From Symsagittifera roscoffensis (Eukaryota > Xenacoelomorpha > Acoela > Convolutidae), in assembly GCF_963678635.1 (NCBI RefSeq), contig NC_087064.1, positions 69,554,123-69,618,122 of the forward strand: 64,000 nt of DNA, read 5' to 3'. The translations under genes were made by a program, and so were the position numbers. The notes beneath the pieces are model-generated. The model did no database searches, was not told the DNA's origin, and was given only the letters and a program-made list of their open reading frames with translations. This document shows, piece after piece, positions 13,109 to 24,994 of the stretch. Each line of letters starts with the position of its first letter. Position 1 is the first letter of the stretch.

Positions 13109-13315
13109 TGTTGAGTCGAGAAAGTCGAAGCACACAAAAATTTGTTCGAGAAAGTCGAAAAATACTCGAAGTTAGTCGAAGAGGTCGAAACATACAAAAA
13201 TTGGCCGAGAACGTCAAAAAACTTAAAGATAGTCAAGAAAGCGGATACGACCAAAATTTAGTCAAAACGGTCGAAACATGCCATTTTTTGATCGAAAACG
13301 TCGAAATATAAATCA
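12820..13315. repeat. GTCGAA-rich degenerate array, copy 2, extended
   Basis: Same motif as at 11560-11800 but longer. From about 13100 the spacing tightens to near 20 bp ('gagaaagtcgaa.cacacaaaaatt'). The open frames on both strands here are products of the repeat. A similar array lies in opposite orientation at 46660-47000. Confidence 0.6.
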
Positions 13316-13989
13316 TGCTCTTTGACTCGGTAACTGAAAAACAAAAAATAAAATTAAAAAATTTAATTTGAAGAAAACTCAAATTTTTTGAGATAATTGT
13401 TTGTAGTTTTTTTGAAGGAGAAATTTTGGCCCACCAAAATTTTTATGCTTTGAATTTTTACCTATTTGAACAATTAAAATACCAACTAGTCCAGAAACCG
13501 TTGAGTGAATTTTATTTATCGATTGATTTTGTCTGCATAGCCAAAAGTTCGGATCGTTTTTGTTCGACACTGAGTAACTTTTGGACTTGTTTAGAAGCAG
13601 AATTGGATCAACTATACATTCCTTGCCCTAAATGATTGACCGTAGAATATTCTATCTAGCCACGTTTTAAGTTTGAAAACTTAATTCTGCAAAAAGTACG
13701 CATGTCGAAAGACGGACTAATGAAAGAAGCATTTGCGATTCTTATGTGAGATTGCATTTGATTGCTGTTTTTTACCTAAATTAATACTCAATCTTTCAAA
13801 AACTTTTTTAAAATACCTACAAAACAACCTTATCTCATTGTTCCATCCTGCGACTTCCTGATTTGGTCAGAACAATGAAAACGATCATGGCTTTAAAGGA
13901 CGGCAATATGCCTCGCCTAGCAAAGAAAACCACATCTTTTTAACGAATCCCTTTTGCTACCTTAGAGCGAATTGCCACCCGTATAAGGG
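13316..13989. other. No recognised feature
   Basis: No gene or repeat is supported. The open frame at 13426-13635 starts without context and has no recognisable motif. Confidence 0.4.
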
Positions 13990-14503
13990 AACAAGACTGC
14001 TCGTATCAGGGCAAAGCCCTCAATGTTCCCACTGCCGTTTAAGGTTTATGGAGCAGCAATAACATAGAAAAAATAAATGTAATAAAATAAAATGAAAAAT
14101 TTTTTATGAAAACCATCCCCCCACACGCCATATAAAATACAAAAGAATAAATTTTGCTCCTTGTAACAAATCAATTATGGCAATTAAGCTTCTTTCTACC
14201 AATTTGGAACGATTTCTAAGACGGACTAAATCTTCGCTCACGCGTTAATAGCGCGAAACACATCGCGCGTTAATTGTCCCAAATTGGCCAAAATCGCAGT
14301 TTTTAAACCCCCATAACTTTGCGAAAGTTGATCCCAGTTGAAATATCTTTTCAAATTTGAGCTCAAGATAACAATACTTTTTGAATGATATTTAAAAATT
14401 CCGTCAAAAATGGTTAGTTAAAAAGTCGAAACTTGTCTGAAGAAAAAAAAACCCACCTCGAGCACAAATATTCCGTTACTTTCGTATCGAAAGTCGGAAA
14501 AAT
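13990..14503 (-). mobile_element. HINE-like non-autonomous element
   Basis: Read on the plus strand it begins ACAAGACTGCTCGTATCAGG with the stem-loop CAGGGCAAAGCCCT, then ATGTTCCCACTGCC. It ends TTCCGTTACTTTCGTATCGA...AGTCGGAA. It shares the conserved interior: 'cccccacacgccatataaa', CCAATTTGGAACG, CGCGTTAATAGCGCGAAA, AATTGTCCCAAATTGG. It is about 514 bp, without terminal inverted repeats or coding capacity. The terminal AACAA is mutated to AAAAA. Confidence 0.8.
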
Positions 14504-14610
14504 AATTCAACAATTACGCATATACAAGTTTTGTATGTACCTAAAAATGAATCTTCTCCCCTTCCCCTTTGCATTGTAAAAGGGAGGAATTAATTGAAGG
14601 TATCCAAATA

Positions 14611-14805
14611 GGATCAAGTTAACACCCTACCTACCCCCTCCATATAATGGACCAAGTTAAGTTCTCCCAGCGTTTAGATTGAACTAAATTAGCTAAGCGC
14701 TGCGTGTAAAATGCTCAATTTTAATTGGCTGAAGTTTCCAAATCAGAACCAAGTTAACATCTTACCTTCTAACCGGATTTAGGGGAGAGGATGTTAACTT
14801 GGTCC
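14611..14805. mobile_element. MITE, GGACCAAGTTAACA family, with 8-bp TSD
   Basis: The termini are GGATCAAGTTAACA and TGTTAACTTGGTCC, inverted with one mismatch. Each side is flanked by TCCAAATA, an exact 8-bp direct repeat. The element is 195 bp with a C-rich left end and 'ccggatttaggggagagg' near the right end, able to form an internal hairpin. An 8-bp TSD fits hAT, P or Merlin-type transposases. TIRs starting GG fit Merlin better, but this is inference. Confidence 0.85.
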
Positions 14806-15059
14806 TCCAAATAACCTAGAAGACAACGATAATTACTAAAACAAGTAGCAGATAGCAGTACATCAATAGGAAGTGAGTTACAACTTCGTGGGTATCGCGA
14901 CATCTCGCAACAAAAGACAACTGCAAAAAAGACAACTTGAAAAATTGAAGGAATACCCGACAACTCGTAATTTAAGTTTGAAATCTAGTTTTAAAGGCGG
15001 CACTATCAAGTAGTGACCGCTTTGTTTGATGGGAAAAAGTGGTGTTATAGGACATGCAT

Positions 15060-15135
15060 CAGTGTTTGTCGTTAATCTAGATTGTTGTCAAAGAGATTGT
15101 TGTCAAAGATCTAGATTGTTGTCAGAGATTTGTTC
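15060..15135. repeat. Short tandem repeat ATTGTTGTCAAAGA
   Basis: The motif 'agattgttgtcaaagat' occurs three times in slightly varied form within 75 bp. Confidence 0.6.
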
Positions 15136-15336
15136 AAATAGGGGGCTAGGAAATCAGACATCAATATCTGAATTTAGACAATAACTTTTTCTTTCTCTCG
15201 GTTCCTAGCTCGGAAAATATAAAAACAGAGAGCAAAAACGAAAAGCGAAGATAACGTTTTAAGTTATCAAACCATTTAGATTTTTCTGCAGAATATTTCC
15301 AGAGAACTAAATGAAATTAGCAACGCCATTTAAACT

Positions 15337-15527
15337 AGACCAATTGAAGATCTTCCACCCCAGTGTTCAATTCAAATTAAATTAGCATAGCGCTCTATGT
15401 AAAGTGCTGTGATGTAAAATGCTATATTCTGAGTGGCTGAAAATTTGAACTCAGAACCAAGTTAACATCCTCCCCCTAAACGTGTTGGTTGGGGGGGGGG
15501 GGGGGAGGGGGGAGGTTAACTTGGCTT
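15337..15527. mobile_element. MITE, GGACCAAGTTAACA family, decayed copy
   Basis: The interior matches the copy at 14611-14805 ('tagc.aagcgct..gtgtaaa...tgctca', 'tggctgaa', 'cagaaccaagttaacatc'). The right end reads GTTAACTTGGC after a long G run at about 15491-15513. The left terminus is mutated (AGACCAATTGAAGA). The run length of G may be unreliable in the assembly. Confidence 0.65.
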
Positions 15528-16467
15528 ACACCACAGAGGTTTTTAAGGCTGTACGATTTAAGTTATGAAGTTTTGGCGCTGTGTCGTCAAGTGTTAAACA
15601 CCGTCGACTGCAGCCAATTAAGGGTCTAGCGGGCCTACGGGGAAAATATCGAACAGAACATACACAACAGGCTTCTGACATGCGTCTTTTCACTTGAAAA
15701 AAATTAACGTCGAATTAGAGGAGCAAAAATATTTTATTTGAAACAAAAAGCTTTCACTTAAAAAGCTGAAGACTAAACAAATATCAGTTTAAAAGTTCAA
15801 AATTTTTTGAAAACGCGCAGGTTATCACATACTCACCGAATTGATTGGAAAGATACCGCACCTCAGTTTGGGCGGCAATCAAAATGAAAAATGAGGTCTA
15901 TCATAAAAGTGAAATAATTTGAAATATTTTTCGATCGAAAATTTCCGAAGATATAGCTATCAAAAAAATGTCAGGCATATTTCAAATCCAGTTGGTTTTC
16001 AAAAGCTCTTCAAAAGAAATTAAGTTAGAGATCAACCTCAGAAAAACTGATAAGACTATCTTAAGAGCTATCTTACCTACTTAAGTAGCTTCGGGCTCCA
16101 AACAAGAATATCCGGTCGCTCTGCAAGTAGCGCAAAAAGTTGTGATCACGGTAATAAATGCAAAAAAGTGATTTTTTTTCGATCTAAAAGTTTTGTCATA
16201 TTTTTCAAAGAAGGCGTTGATAGAGAATTAAGAAATTGTATTAAAACGCGCTCAAATATAAAATTTCTCCGATTTTCAGTGGCTGGAACAAAAAGAGTTC
16301 ATTTTAAAATTAGAGTTGAGATAAAAATGCGATGAAGTCCTGACAAGACGATGTCAATGCAAAAGCGAAACCTAACGACACATGTTTTTATTAAGACTTC
16401 TTATTTGACTTAGATCTGTAGACAGCAATCAGCAGTACCTCAATGAAATTTTTGAGTTATGAAATTC
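15528..16467. other. No recognised feature
   Basis: Moderately AT-rich sequence without a supported gene, repeat or RNA. Confidence 0.4.
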
Positions 16468-16568
16468 AACCAAAACTTGAAAACGAATGTTTTGTAAGCG
16501 ACTCAAAAATTTCTAACGATTAGAAACTTTTGAGTCGCTTTCAAAACATTCGTTTTCAAGTTTTGGTT
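16468..16568. repeat. 101-nt near-perfect hairpin
   Basis: The left arm 16468-16515 and right arm 16521-16568 pair over 48 bp with two mismatches around a 5-nt loop (ACGAT). The left arm begins AACCAAAACTTGAAAACG. No target duplication or family member was found in the window. It could be a foldback element or a hairpin RNA source. The sequence alone does not decide. Confidence 0.9.
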
Positions 16569-17744
16569 TTTCAAAATAAGTGCATATGATACCCTAGGTG
16601 CCCAAAGAAGCAAATCAGTGTCCTCTGGCTGATAAAAATATTAATTTGTATAATAGTAGCAAAGAGGTACTTTTTGGGTGGTGGGGTTGTCAAATCCGTT
16701 GAAAGGGTCCAACATTATTTTTGTTTGTTATACTTTGAGAAAAAAATCTACACTATCCTAGTCGATCAAGGGAGGTTATCTTGCAAGATCTTAACTCTGG
16801 AAATTAACTCTGGAAAAAAGCACTCTTCCGACCAGATTTGTTTTAGAAGCAGAATCTTACTTTCAACGGCTCTAACACGATGCTTCTCTTGGCTACTAGC
16901 GAGCAACTTTGATATATCCAAAATAGCTTGGCAAAAATTCAAGCTAGGTTGGGTTTTCTTGTCAGCAATGGATGCAAAATTCTTCAATAACGCTTATATA
17001 AGCAAAAAAGTTAGGCTTGTTCTGAATCAAACTTCTAGCTAAATTTGTAAAATATGTAAAACTTTTTTTTGACACTTACTGACTTACCGTAGTTTTCACT
17101 ATTATAATAAAATTTTAATAAGAAACTAAAACTGAACGACAAAAAACAATTGTAATTTTAATTCCTGAAGTTTCCATCAAAAGACACCATCAAACGACAC
17201 CATCAAAACTTTCACTGACGGCTTTTTTGCAGGCTGAAAGGCGCTCTAACTTACTTGAAACGCTTTTAATCATCTCTTAGAAATACGTGGGTTCTTTCAA
17301 CCCCTTCAATTAGCTTTGGCATGAAATGGTTTGATTAAATATATTAGAGTGGAAAAAAATCACTTATCTTTGTAGAGAAAAAAGTAAGCTGAGTCGTTAG
17401 CTTTACTTGGTTTTACTCGGAGTTTCAGAAGTAAGAAAGAGTGAATGTATTCAAGTCGATTTTTTTGAAAATTTAAAAGAATATAACAATATTATTGAGC
17501 TAAATCTGACGAATTTTACAAATAAAAAAAAGGGCAGAAGTGACATTTAGCGCTCTTTTTGAACAGTTAAAAAATGTTGATTAAAAACTCCCATTTTTGC
17601 CATTTTTTGCAAGCTCTCTTCTCTCAAACTATATTGGTATATTGGCACCAAATATTCGGATAGGAAACAATTAAATTCGATGATGTTCCAGAAGAGTACC
17701 AAACTAAAGGGTGGCTAGGTTGTCGAATCTCTGAGAATAAGCGT
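16569..17744. other. No recognised gene; one unexplained 122-codon frame
   Basis: A plus-strand open frame at 16674-17042 (non-ATG start) is longer than most here, but has no recognisable motif and is Ser/Lys/Leu-biased like random AT-rich DNA. The rest is AT-rich. Confidence 0.3.
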
Positions 17745-17990
17745 AACACGACAACTCGCAACAAACGACAGCCCGCATGCAATGACACATTCACAATGTA
17801 CTCACAGCCTCAGTCTTGACTCACAATGTACTCACAGCCTCAGTCATTGCGTTGCGGTTTTCCACGAGAGGGTAATATTTTATACAAAATCTAGAGTCGG
17901 CGAGTTTAAACCATAAGTCTAAGGATTTTACATTAATTTAAGATGATTTTTAAACGTTGCGAGTTGTCTTTTGTTACAAGTTGCCTTTTT
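17745..17990. repeat. Inverted-repeat element with internal duplication
   Basis: CGACAACTCGCAACAAACGA near 17748 is inverted relative to GTTGCGAGTTGTCTTTTGTT near 17955. The same terminus motif (TCGCAACAAAAGACAAC) occurs at about 14905, suggesting a small family. Inside, 'tcacaatgtactcacagcctcagtc' occurs twice in tandem at about 17789-17845. Confidence 0.5.
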
Positions 17991-18539
17991 TGAGAGCCAG
18001 AAATGAAGCAGCCAAATGTCCAAATTCTCCTTTGACGCAGACCCCATTAGTCTAAACCGTCAATCTTTTGAAAGACGCAACTATAATCGAAATGATTTCA
18101 CTGATGAAAAAGCAACAAACTGAGAAAATATATTACGGAAATTTTTGCATCGTGGAAACAGTTAATCAAAACAGTCAAAATTTATATTACGACTGCTACT
18201 ATATCGATGATGCCACTTTCCCGGAAGGTGACTTTTTACCAGAGCGACGTTTTACCAGCAAATTTTAAAAAAAATGGGCTTGTTACGAGACTTGATAAAC
18301 ACATTTGGTAGAAAGAGTTGATGACACCGTTTAGTCTGAGTAAATACAAAAACGCGCTCGCTTTTAAGAAAAAATTGCTCGGACCATTTGAAAAATGGGG
18401 AGGAATTTTGTACTCCGGTGTGTTTTAGCTTTTATTTTTTTCCACGCAAAATCAGGTACCATAAAAAATCATTGGAATGGGTCCAGTGATATATCATATC
18501 AAAGCCTATTCAGTCGTAATCCGACGGAATTAAGAATTT
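17991..18539. other. No recognised gene; 66-codon frame at 18068-18268
   Basis: The open frame at 18068-18268 (no ATG at its start) encodes an acidic, Tyr-rich stretch that looks more protein-like than neighbours. It has no family motif and no splice context that I can support. Confidence 0.25.
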
Positions 18540-18960
18540 TTTTTAAGAAAACTTTTTGTGCCTAGTTTCAATTTTACACAAATAAAATTAGTTTTTGGAA
18601 TTTTTTAGCGCCATTTGCGCCATTTGAGGAATCGAAGTCTTCAAAAGTTTAAAACTTGTTTGCAAAAAAAAACATTTTGAAGAATTTTTGAAAAATTTTT
18701 ATGATTTTTTCGAGCAAATAAAGTGAGCTAGCAGGCTTATTTAATTTCAATTTGAGCAGTTTACAATGACTTTTTGTGCCCAAACTTAATTTTTGCACAG
18801 CCATTTACGCCATTTTTAACGCCATTTACACTATTTGAGGAATCGAAATCTTCAAAGTTTTAATAGTAATAAAAGTTGTTAGCATAAAAAAACAGTCAAA
18901 AATTTTTATGATCTTTTTGGAAATTTTTGTTCGCTTTTCTAGTCAGTTTTCTAAAAAAAT
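18540..18960. repeat. Diverged tandem duplication of about 220 bp
   Basis: 'gccatttgaggaatcgaagtcttcaaa' near 18618 recurs as 'actatttgaggaatcgaaatcttcaaa' near 18828. The sequence before ('tttttgtgcc.a..ttaatttt.caca') and after ('aaaaatttttatgat.tttt') each also matches. Confidence 0.65.
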
Positions 18961-21399
18961 ATATTTCGTCCATTTTGCTTATTTTGCCCATTTTGCTTTT
19001 CTTTCGTCCATTTTGTTTTTCTTACTATTGCTGTCGAATAAACCTAAGCTCTAGTTTTTTTTGGTCAGAACTTTTTATCACACCAGGTAGAAAGAAATTA
19101 CCCTAATTTGAAATAAAGTTTGTTGTATTTTCTAAGACTATGGTCGGAACATTTTGTTCTACTTGCAAAGCAGCCGGCTATTCTTGTTGTTATTTATAAT
19201 TACTCGCTACCCTTAAGCAAACAGTCCAAAATTTAGAAAACAAAAACAACTCGTATAGATCAAAACATATAGGTAAACCAAAACAAAATTGACAATTTTT
19301 CAATGAAAAATTTTTTGAAAAAAAAAGAGATAAATGGCATTTCTATCGGTGCAGACAGTAAAAGTTTCAGAATACAGTGCGTCTTTGTAAAAAAAATTGA
19401 CATGTTCTGCATTCATTTTATGGGTTTTTTGTGAATGTTTTTGTTAATGACAAAACCACCTACAGTGCTGATTTAAAATATCCAGAAAAAGAACTCATTT
19501 TTTGAAAAAATTGGGTTATTTTTAGACAAAAAAGATGAGGACAAAAGTTCCTTAATATTTTAGCAAAATTGCAATTGCACTTTTTATATATCGAAATTCG
19601 GGCCCAAAATGCTAACCCAAAAGCTGATAGTTTTTGAGGTTTTAGTTAATCAAAATTTATTCTAAAACTACTGATTCGATTTCTGACAATTTATACTAAA
19701 AAGAAAATTTTTGAAGGCCAGCACAGTTTAAGAATGGTATAATATCTATAAAAATGTCCAAAAAGTTCAAAAATAGTCCAAAAAGTCCAAAAATTAAAAA
19801 AAAAACGTAATTTTTTATAGTGAAAATGACATTTTTTGTCTTCCAAACGAAAAAATACTGACCTAACTATACTGAGAAAGTTAGAAGTTGCTTAAACTTT
19901 GTTCGGCTGCGTAGAAAGAACATTTTTCAGCAATTGAATCTACAGTTTTTTCGTAAATTTTGATTGACTAAATAAACTCAAAAATTATCTTTTTTTTCGG
20001 TAAGAACTTGAACCTGATTGTAGCAAAACAAATTCAACTACATTAATTCTGCTATACTCTAAGCACGCTTTGTCTTCATCATGTTGTCTACAGTCACCCG
20101 CATTTGAAGAAAATGCGGTTTAAAAAGTTTTATTGTTTTGTCTGAGTAATTTAAATCAAAACTTTGAGTAATTTAAATTAGCCCTGTTTTATATATACGT
20201 TAAAGCCTAACTTCTAAAAAATCAAAAAGTGAGTTTATCCAAATAAATCAAATACATATACTTACCGATGGTTTCTGAGTTGGGGTTGCCAAATATGACT
20301 AAATTGACAATTTGCTATAAATTTTGCGTGTTTATTAGCTTTGCTTCCAAATTCATAAATCAGACAGAGATGATAATTCCGATCCAAAAAAAGAAGCAGT
20401 TTTTTGTTTCAGTAGGTAAAAAACTGTGAATTGTGAAATGAACTTGCCAACGGTGCCCAACTTTTATGCTAATCAGGATCAAAACCCAATCATAGAGTTA
20501 TATCTAGCTCGACTAGTTAGTTATTACAGACTGGGCTTAAAAGTGCCAGCGACTAATTAAGTCGACAACAATCAGTCACTGAAGATTGTCAGCCAAGATC
20601 TTCAAAGAATGTCAGCTTTAATTGACTTTAACATCGCTTGTCAAAACATACAACTGGTGCTGCACCCACAACCCTTCAAATAACCACTGATAAAAATTGC
20701 AAGCCAGGAATATTACAATTTATAAGATTATATTTGTTAACTTGCGTTGTCATTGGTTCGATGCGATTTAATGATCCATCAATTTAAAACAGATCAGTTT
20801 ATCATTAATTATCTTACATTTTCACCGTTTTCAGCAGTTCTGAAAATGCATAATTGGAATAAATTGCTGACGCACAAAACAATTTTTTGATAGGTTGTTA
20901 TTAAAAAACTGCGTTCCTCCATTAAATGAGACTGGCTGCCAAAAACTAGTTCTTAAAGAAGACAAGATTAATTTTGGTTGGAAAGATCGATTTCATTGTA
21001 AGATTAAGTAAGCATAGGGTCACCTCATGTGGTAAAAGGGTTTTATTCAAATGAAATGCTTGAGTTTCACTCAATGGAAAAGTGACACATTGAAATAAAA
21101 GTATTTGTCGGACGAAACACAAAACGAAGACGTGTAAGCAAAATGAAGATGATCAAGGTACTTTTAACTCAGTATGTTTATTAATGTCTTTTCTCGAAAA
21201 GAAAGAATTTTGAAAACTTTTCGAAAATATTAAGTCCGTTATTTTCAGCCCTCTAAAAGTTTTTTGGGTTTTCGACCCATTTTAGGTAAAATTTTCTGAG
21301 CTTTAGATTAATCTTGCAAAAAAGAGGAAAATGTTTTCGCAGTTATTATAATATTTGATTAAAAAATTCCCTTTCACTGGCTCGCGCTCTCCGAGGCAA
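18961..21399. other. Long AT-rich stretch without a supported gene
   Basis: It holds only short simple repeats: TCCATTTTG/CCCATTTTGC near 18968-19020 and 'tccaaaaag' near 19755-19795. No conserved protein, RNA or element termini were seen. Confidence 0.4.
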
Positions 21400-22232
21400 A
21401 ATGCCACTTAACTGTCTTTCGTCTTCATCAAAGATGCTTTAGAAAATGGATTTCGTAACACTGGCCGGAAATTCGTCCGCTAAAACTGGCCGATTATGTG
21501 CACGATAAAAAAAAAGACAAGGACGCCTAGCAAAATTGACAAGGGATGAACGGCGGAGCCTCACGCAAACCAAAAAAAAACTACCCAACCTTCGCAGCTG
21601 AAGAAGCCGTCAAAAGTTTAGAAAGAAAAAAAATATATCAAAATCTTTTCCAGAGCAGTTCTGAAGCAATTGAAGAAAGCTAGGCTTGACAAAATGAAGC
21701 GAATAATTAAGCCCTTTTTAAAAAAGAACACAAAATTTTTTAAAAAATGAAAAAAAAAATTGAGTTAAATTCTACTTTTGATAATGGCGTCTTTGCGAAT
21801 TTGATAATGAATATTTATGATAACGCCTTAACTGCCGACGAGTGTCAGTTCTACCTGCACTGTAACACTCAAAAAAACTGGACAAAACGAGAAATGCGGA
21901 TCAAAGTTCCAGTACCGAAGTGTTATGATCTGGGGTGCACTGTCGGAAAAAAGACTGTATTTGACAATTGTTGAGGAGGGCAATATCGACGACCGAAAGT
22001 ACTGTTTGGTCCACCAAGACTTCTTGTCATAGGCCAACGCGCTTTTCCCAACAAGTTGGAGTTGGGTTCTCCAACAAGATGGTGCTAGAGCGCATACATC
22101 AAATTTCACAAAAGAATGGTGCCAGGACGATAATGTAGTCTTAAGTCAGTGACCTGCAAACTCCCTCGCTTTTTCGCCAATTGACAGTTATAGGAAGTAA
22201 TTGAAAGATAAGGTAGAGATGAAGGCCCCAGA
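21400..22232 (+). pseudogene. Tc1/mariner-type (IS630 superfamily) transposase remnant
   Basis: In living relatives the protein cuts and pastes its element at TA sites. One frame (21747 to about 21918) holds TADECQFYLHCNTQKNW, matching the block around the first catalytic Asp. A frameshift follows, then VMIWGALS from 21922, a stop at about 22030, and VLQQDGARAHTS with the second catalytic Asp. The third acidic block is reduced to SLAFSPIDSY after another stop. A basic stretch at about 21520-21590 may be what is left of the helix-turn-helix linker. At least one frameshift and several stops make it inactive. TIRs were not located. Confidence 0.8.
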
Positions 22233-22524
22233 AACGAAACAACAACTCAACTCAGAAATTCAGGCAGGTGCTGGTCGGTAAAAACGGGAAACAGAAGTCT
22301 GTTTGATGAAATCTCTGCACAAAAGATTTGAGTTCTGTGTAGTCTCAGAAGGAGACAAGATTAACTATAAAAAAAATTTTTGTCTATCTCCTTACCAAAA
22401 TTCATGTTTTTAGTGTTATTAGTTGCCGAGAAATTTTTGTTCATAAAAATTTTATGTCGCGGGGTATACAAAAAAGTTGATACGAGAAAACAATCTGATT
22501 TAAAATTTGATGTGACGTAGTAAA

Positions 22525-23715
22525 AACGAGTAATTAATTTGAGTTTCCTTTTCATTTTCCTTCCAACTAAATTCTACAACCACTTTTTAAAAATCTTGGT
22601 TGTTCCGACTATCGGCAGACTATTTGCGACGCATTATAGAGTGATGGGAAGATTTGTGCTTGTTTCATTTCTTCAAATAAACTTCTAGTTCTTAACTAGC
22701 CAATTTTCAACAAATTTGCTATAGCATCCGCATTTTTTTGGTTATCGTCTTTGGAAATTTTAGTAAAGTTTGTAAAATGACCGTTCGGTAAGATATTTCG
22801 TACTATTACTCGCGAGATAGTTCGTACTGTAACTGCAAAATCGGCTACTTAATCCGCTCAAAATAAATTGCATTTGAGTTGAATCATAACTTTTAGTATG
22901 AACGAGGCGTTAACAGACAATACGGACATCACTTTGTACTTTGCTTAGCTTGTGTGGGAGTTTACCGAAAAAAATCAATATTAATTTCTTTTTTTGAAAT
23001 TTTTATCAAATTTTTAACTACATTATTCAAAAGTTTTTTCAAATACAATAAAGGGCTGCCAAAACCGGCATACGAGAATATTTAAATTTTTGCAAATTTT
23101 CACGGCCAGAGGAATTGGCATCTGTAAATTGAAACTTTACTTCTTTGAGTTCAATCTGGAGGCGTTTTTTCAATATGAAGAGAAAAACTTGGTTTTGAAA
23201 ACCAATTTACTCAAACCAATCATTCGGAAAAACAGTTGTCTAAGATGTAACGTGTTTTCCAGGAGTCTACTTTACTTTGAATTGTAACAGAACTGTAAGA
23301 AAACAATACAGCTGCGACCACAAATCCAACATTAGTCGCAAATAAATACAGTGGGTGAAGTCTTTTTTAGAAACTGAGTTTCCCATCATTACGCTCACAA
23401 GTAGCTTTGGCTTACTAAAGAAATTTTGAAAACGAACGCTGAACAAATGGAAATTGTGTCTAATTAAAACACGCAGTGAAAGGAGAAAAAGTTTTTTTTC
23501 TCAGTTTTTGTCGCAATTTATTGAATTTCAATGAAGTAAAATTTACGCTCACAAAAATTAGTCACCAGAAACTCGCTTTTTTTCTATTTTCCCCACTTTT
23601 TTCAACAAAAGAGTTTGTCAGCTTTCCCAAACCGAAACCTATTTTCTTCTGCCATAAATCAAGATATTCAAATCAGTTTGTAGATACAAAAAAAGTCGTA
23701 ATGGCAATGAATATA
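22525..23715. repeat. Long interspersed repeat R, copy 1
   Basis: It begins GAGTTTCCTTTTCATTTTCC and includes 'gatgggaagatttgtgcttgtttcatttcttc', 'actattactcgcgagatagttcgtac' and 'ataaagggctgcc'. It is repeated at 25835-26990 with about 90% similarity by eye, and its last part recurs at 24995-25290. Open frames at 23090-23287 and 23476-23778 are not preserved intact in the other copies, so coding is unlikely. Confidence 0.75.
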
Positions 23716-24268
23716 TTCAAAAACCGAACAAGATTACTTGTTTCAGGGCCTAGCCTTGATATTCCGACTGCCTTCTAAGATCTATGAAGCAGTATAACTT
23801 AAAAAAAATTAATTGTAAAAAAATAAAATGGAATTTTTTTGTCTAAAATTTGAGATTTGTTTTTGCGAAAAGGATCCAATCAGGCGCCATATAACATACA
23901 AAGTGATAGCTTTCACTCCTATTAACAAATCAATTATGGCAAATAAGCTTCTTTCAACCAATTTGGAACGATAACTAGGACGGATTAAATCTCCGCTTAC
24001 GCGTTAATAGCGCGAAATATATTGCGCGTTAATTGTCCCAAATTGGCCAAAATGGCAATATTTAAACCCCCATAACTTTACGAAAAATAATCACAGGTGA
24101 AATATCTTTTCAAACTCAAGCTCAGGACAACAAAATCTTTTGAATGATATTTGTAAAATTTGTCAAAAATGGCTAGTTAAAAAGTCAAATTTTGTTTGAA
24201 GAAAAAAAACCGAGCACAAATCTTCCGTTAGATTCTTTACGAAAGTTCGAACAATAAAAAAAGTCGTA
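23716..24268 (-). mobile_element. HINE-like element, subfamily with CTA loop
   Basis: It begins AACAAGATTACTTG and carries the stem-loop CAGGGCCTAGCCTTG, then ATTCCGACTGCC. It continues with the family interior ('caattatggcaaataagcttctttc', CGCGTTAATAGCGCGAAA) and ends at a diverged 5' terminus near 'ttccgttagattctttacgaaag'. It sits at the same place in each copy of the surrounding repeat. Confidence 0.7.
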
Positions 24269-24994
24269 AGGTTTCACTTTCCGTAGACTGCATGATGATT
24301 TTTCCAGATGTTCCAACTGTGGAATAGAGTGCTGAATATTTGTGTTCGGGGTGTGTTTTTTCTCTCTTGGCAAAAAGTCTCTCATGAGTTTTTAAGTGGC
24401 CCATCTGGCGGCATTTTTAATATTATCTCAAAGCTATTGATGTCTTAAGCTCGATTTTTGAAAAAAACTAATCAACTCGAGATTAGTTTTTGCAAAGTTA
24501 TGAGATTTTAAAAATTGCCAGTTTGGCCAACTTGTGATATTTAAGTTGCGATGTAAACCGTTCTATTAACGCGTTAGCGGCAATTTAACCCTGCTCAGAA
24601 ATTTTTCAAAATTAATTTTTTCTTTTTTCGAAGTAAATGGAATGTTTATGCTCGGTATTTTTTTATTCAGACAATTTTCATCGATCGAAACAATAATTTT
24701 CAACAAACTTTTTTATATCCAATTAAATATATTGACTTCCTGAATTCAAATGTAAAAATTTATTTCATCTCCGACTTTTTTTGTAAAATTTGCCAATTTT
24801 GCCATGTTCTGGACTAAATTTTGTGCGCTTTGAAAAGTTTATTATTCATGTTGCTGAGAGCGTAACGCAAACTATTTATGAGTGGCGAATTATCCCGCAC
24901 AACAGAAGTGTTCCAATTGAATTGAGGATAGCTAATTGGTCATATTAATTTCGTTTTACAGTTTGATATTGACTATAATCTATAAGTTTTCTTA
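24269..24994 (+). mobile_element. Two overlapping HINE-like fragments in plus orientation
   Basis: About 24280-24450 matches the 5' half of the family ('gtgttcggggtgtgttttttctct', 'gagtttttaagtggcccatctggcgg'). About 24490-24990 matches the subfamily seen at 48821-49312 ('atgctcggta', 'gagcgtaacgcaaact', 'gaattatcccgcacaac', 'ttgaattgaggatagctaattgg'). Neither has an intact 3' stem-loop here. Confidence 0.65.

Noticed and set aside
15491-15513. Long G run as a functional G-quadruplex
   Set aside because: It sits in a MITE hairpin arm and its length may be a sequencing artefact; no further support.
16674-17042. 122-codon open frame as a gene
   Set aside because: Non-ATG start, no motif, an overlapping antisense frame, and composition like random AT-rich DNA.
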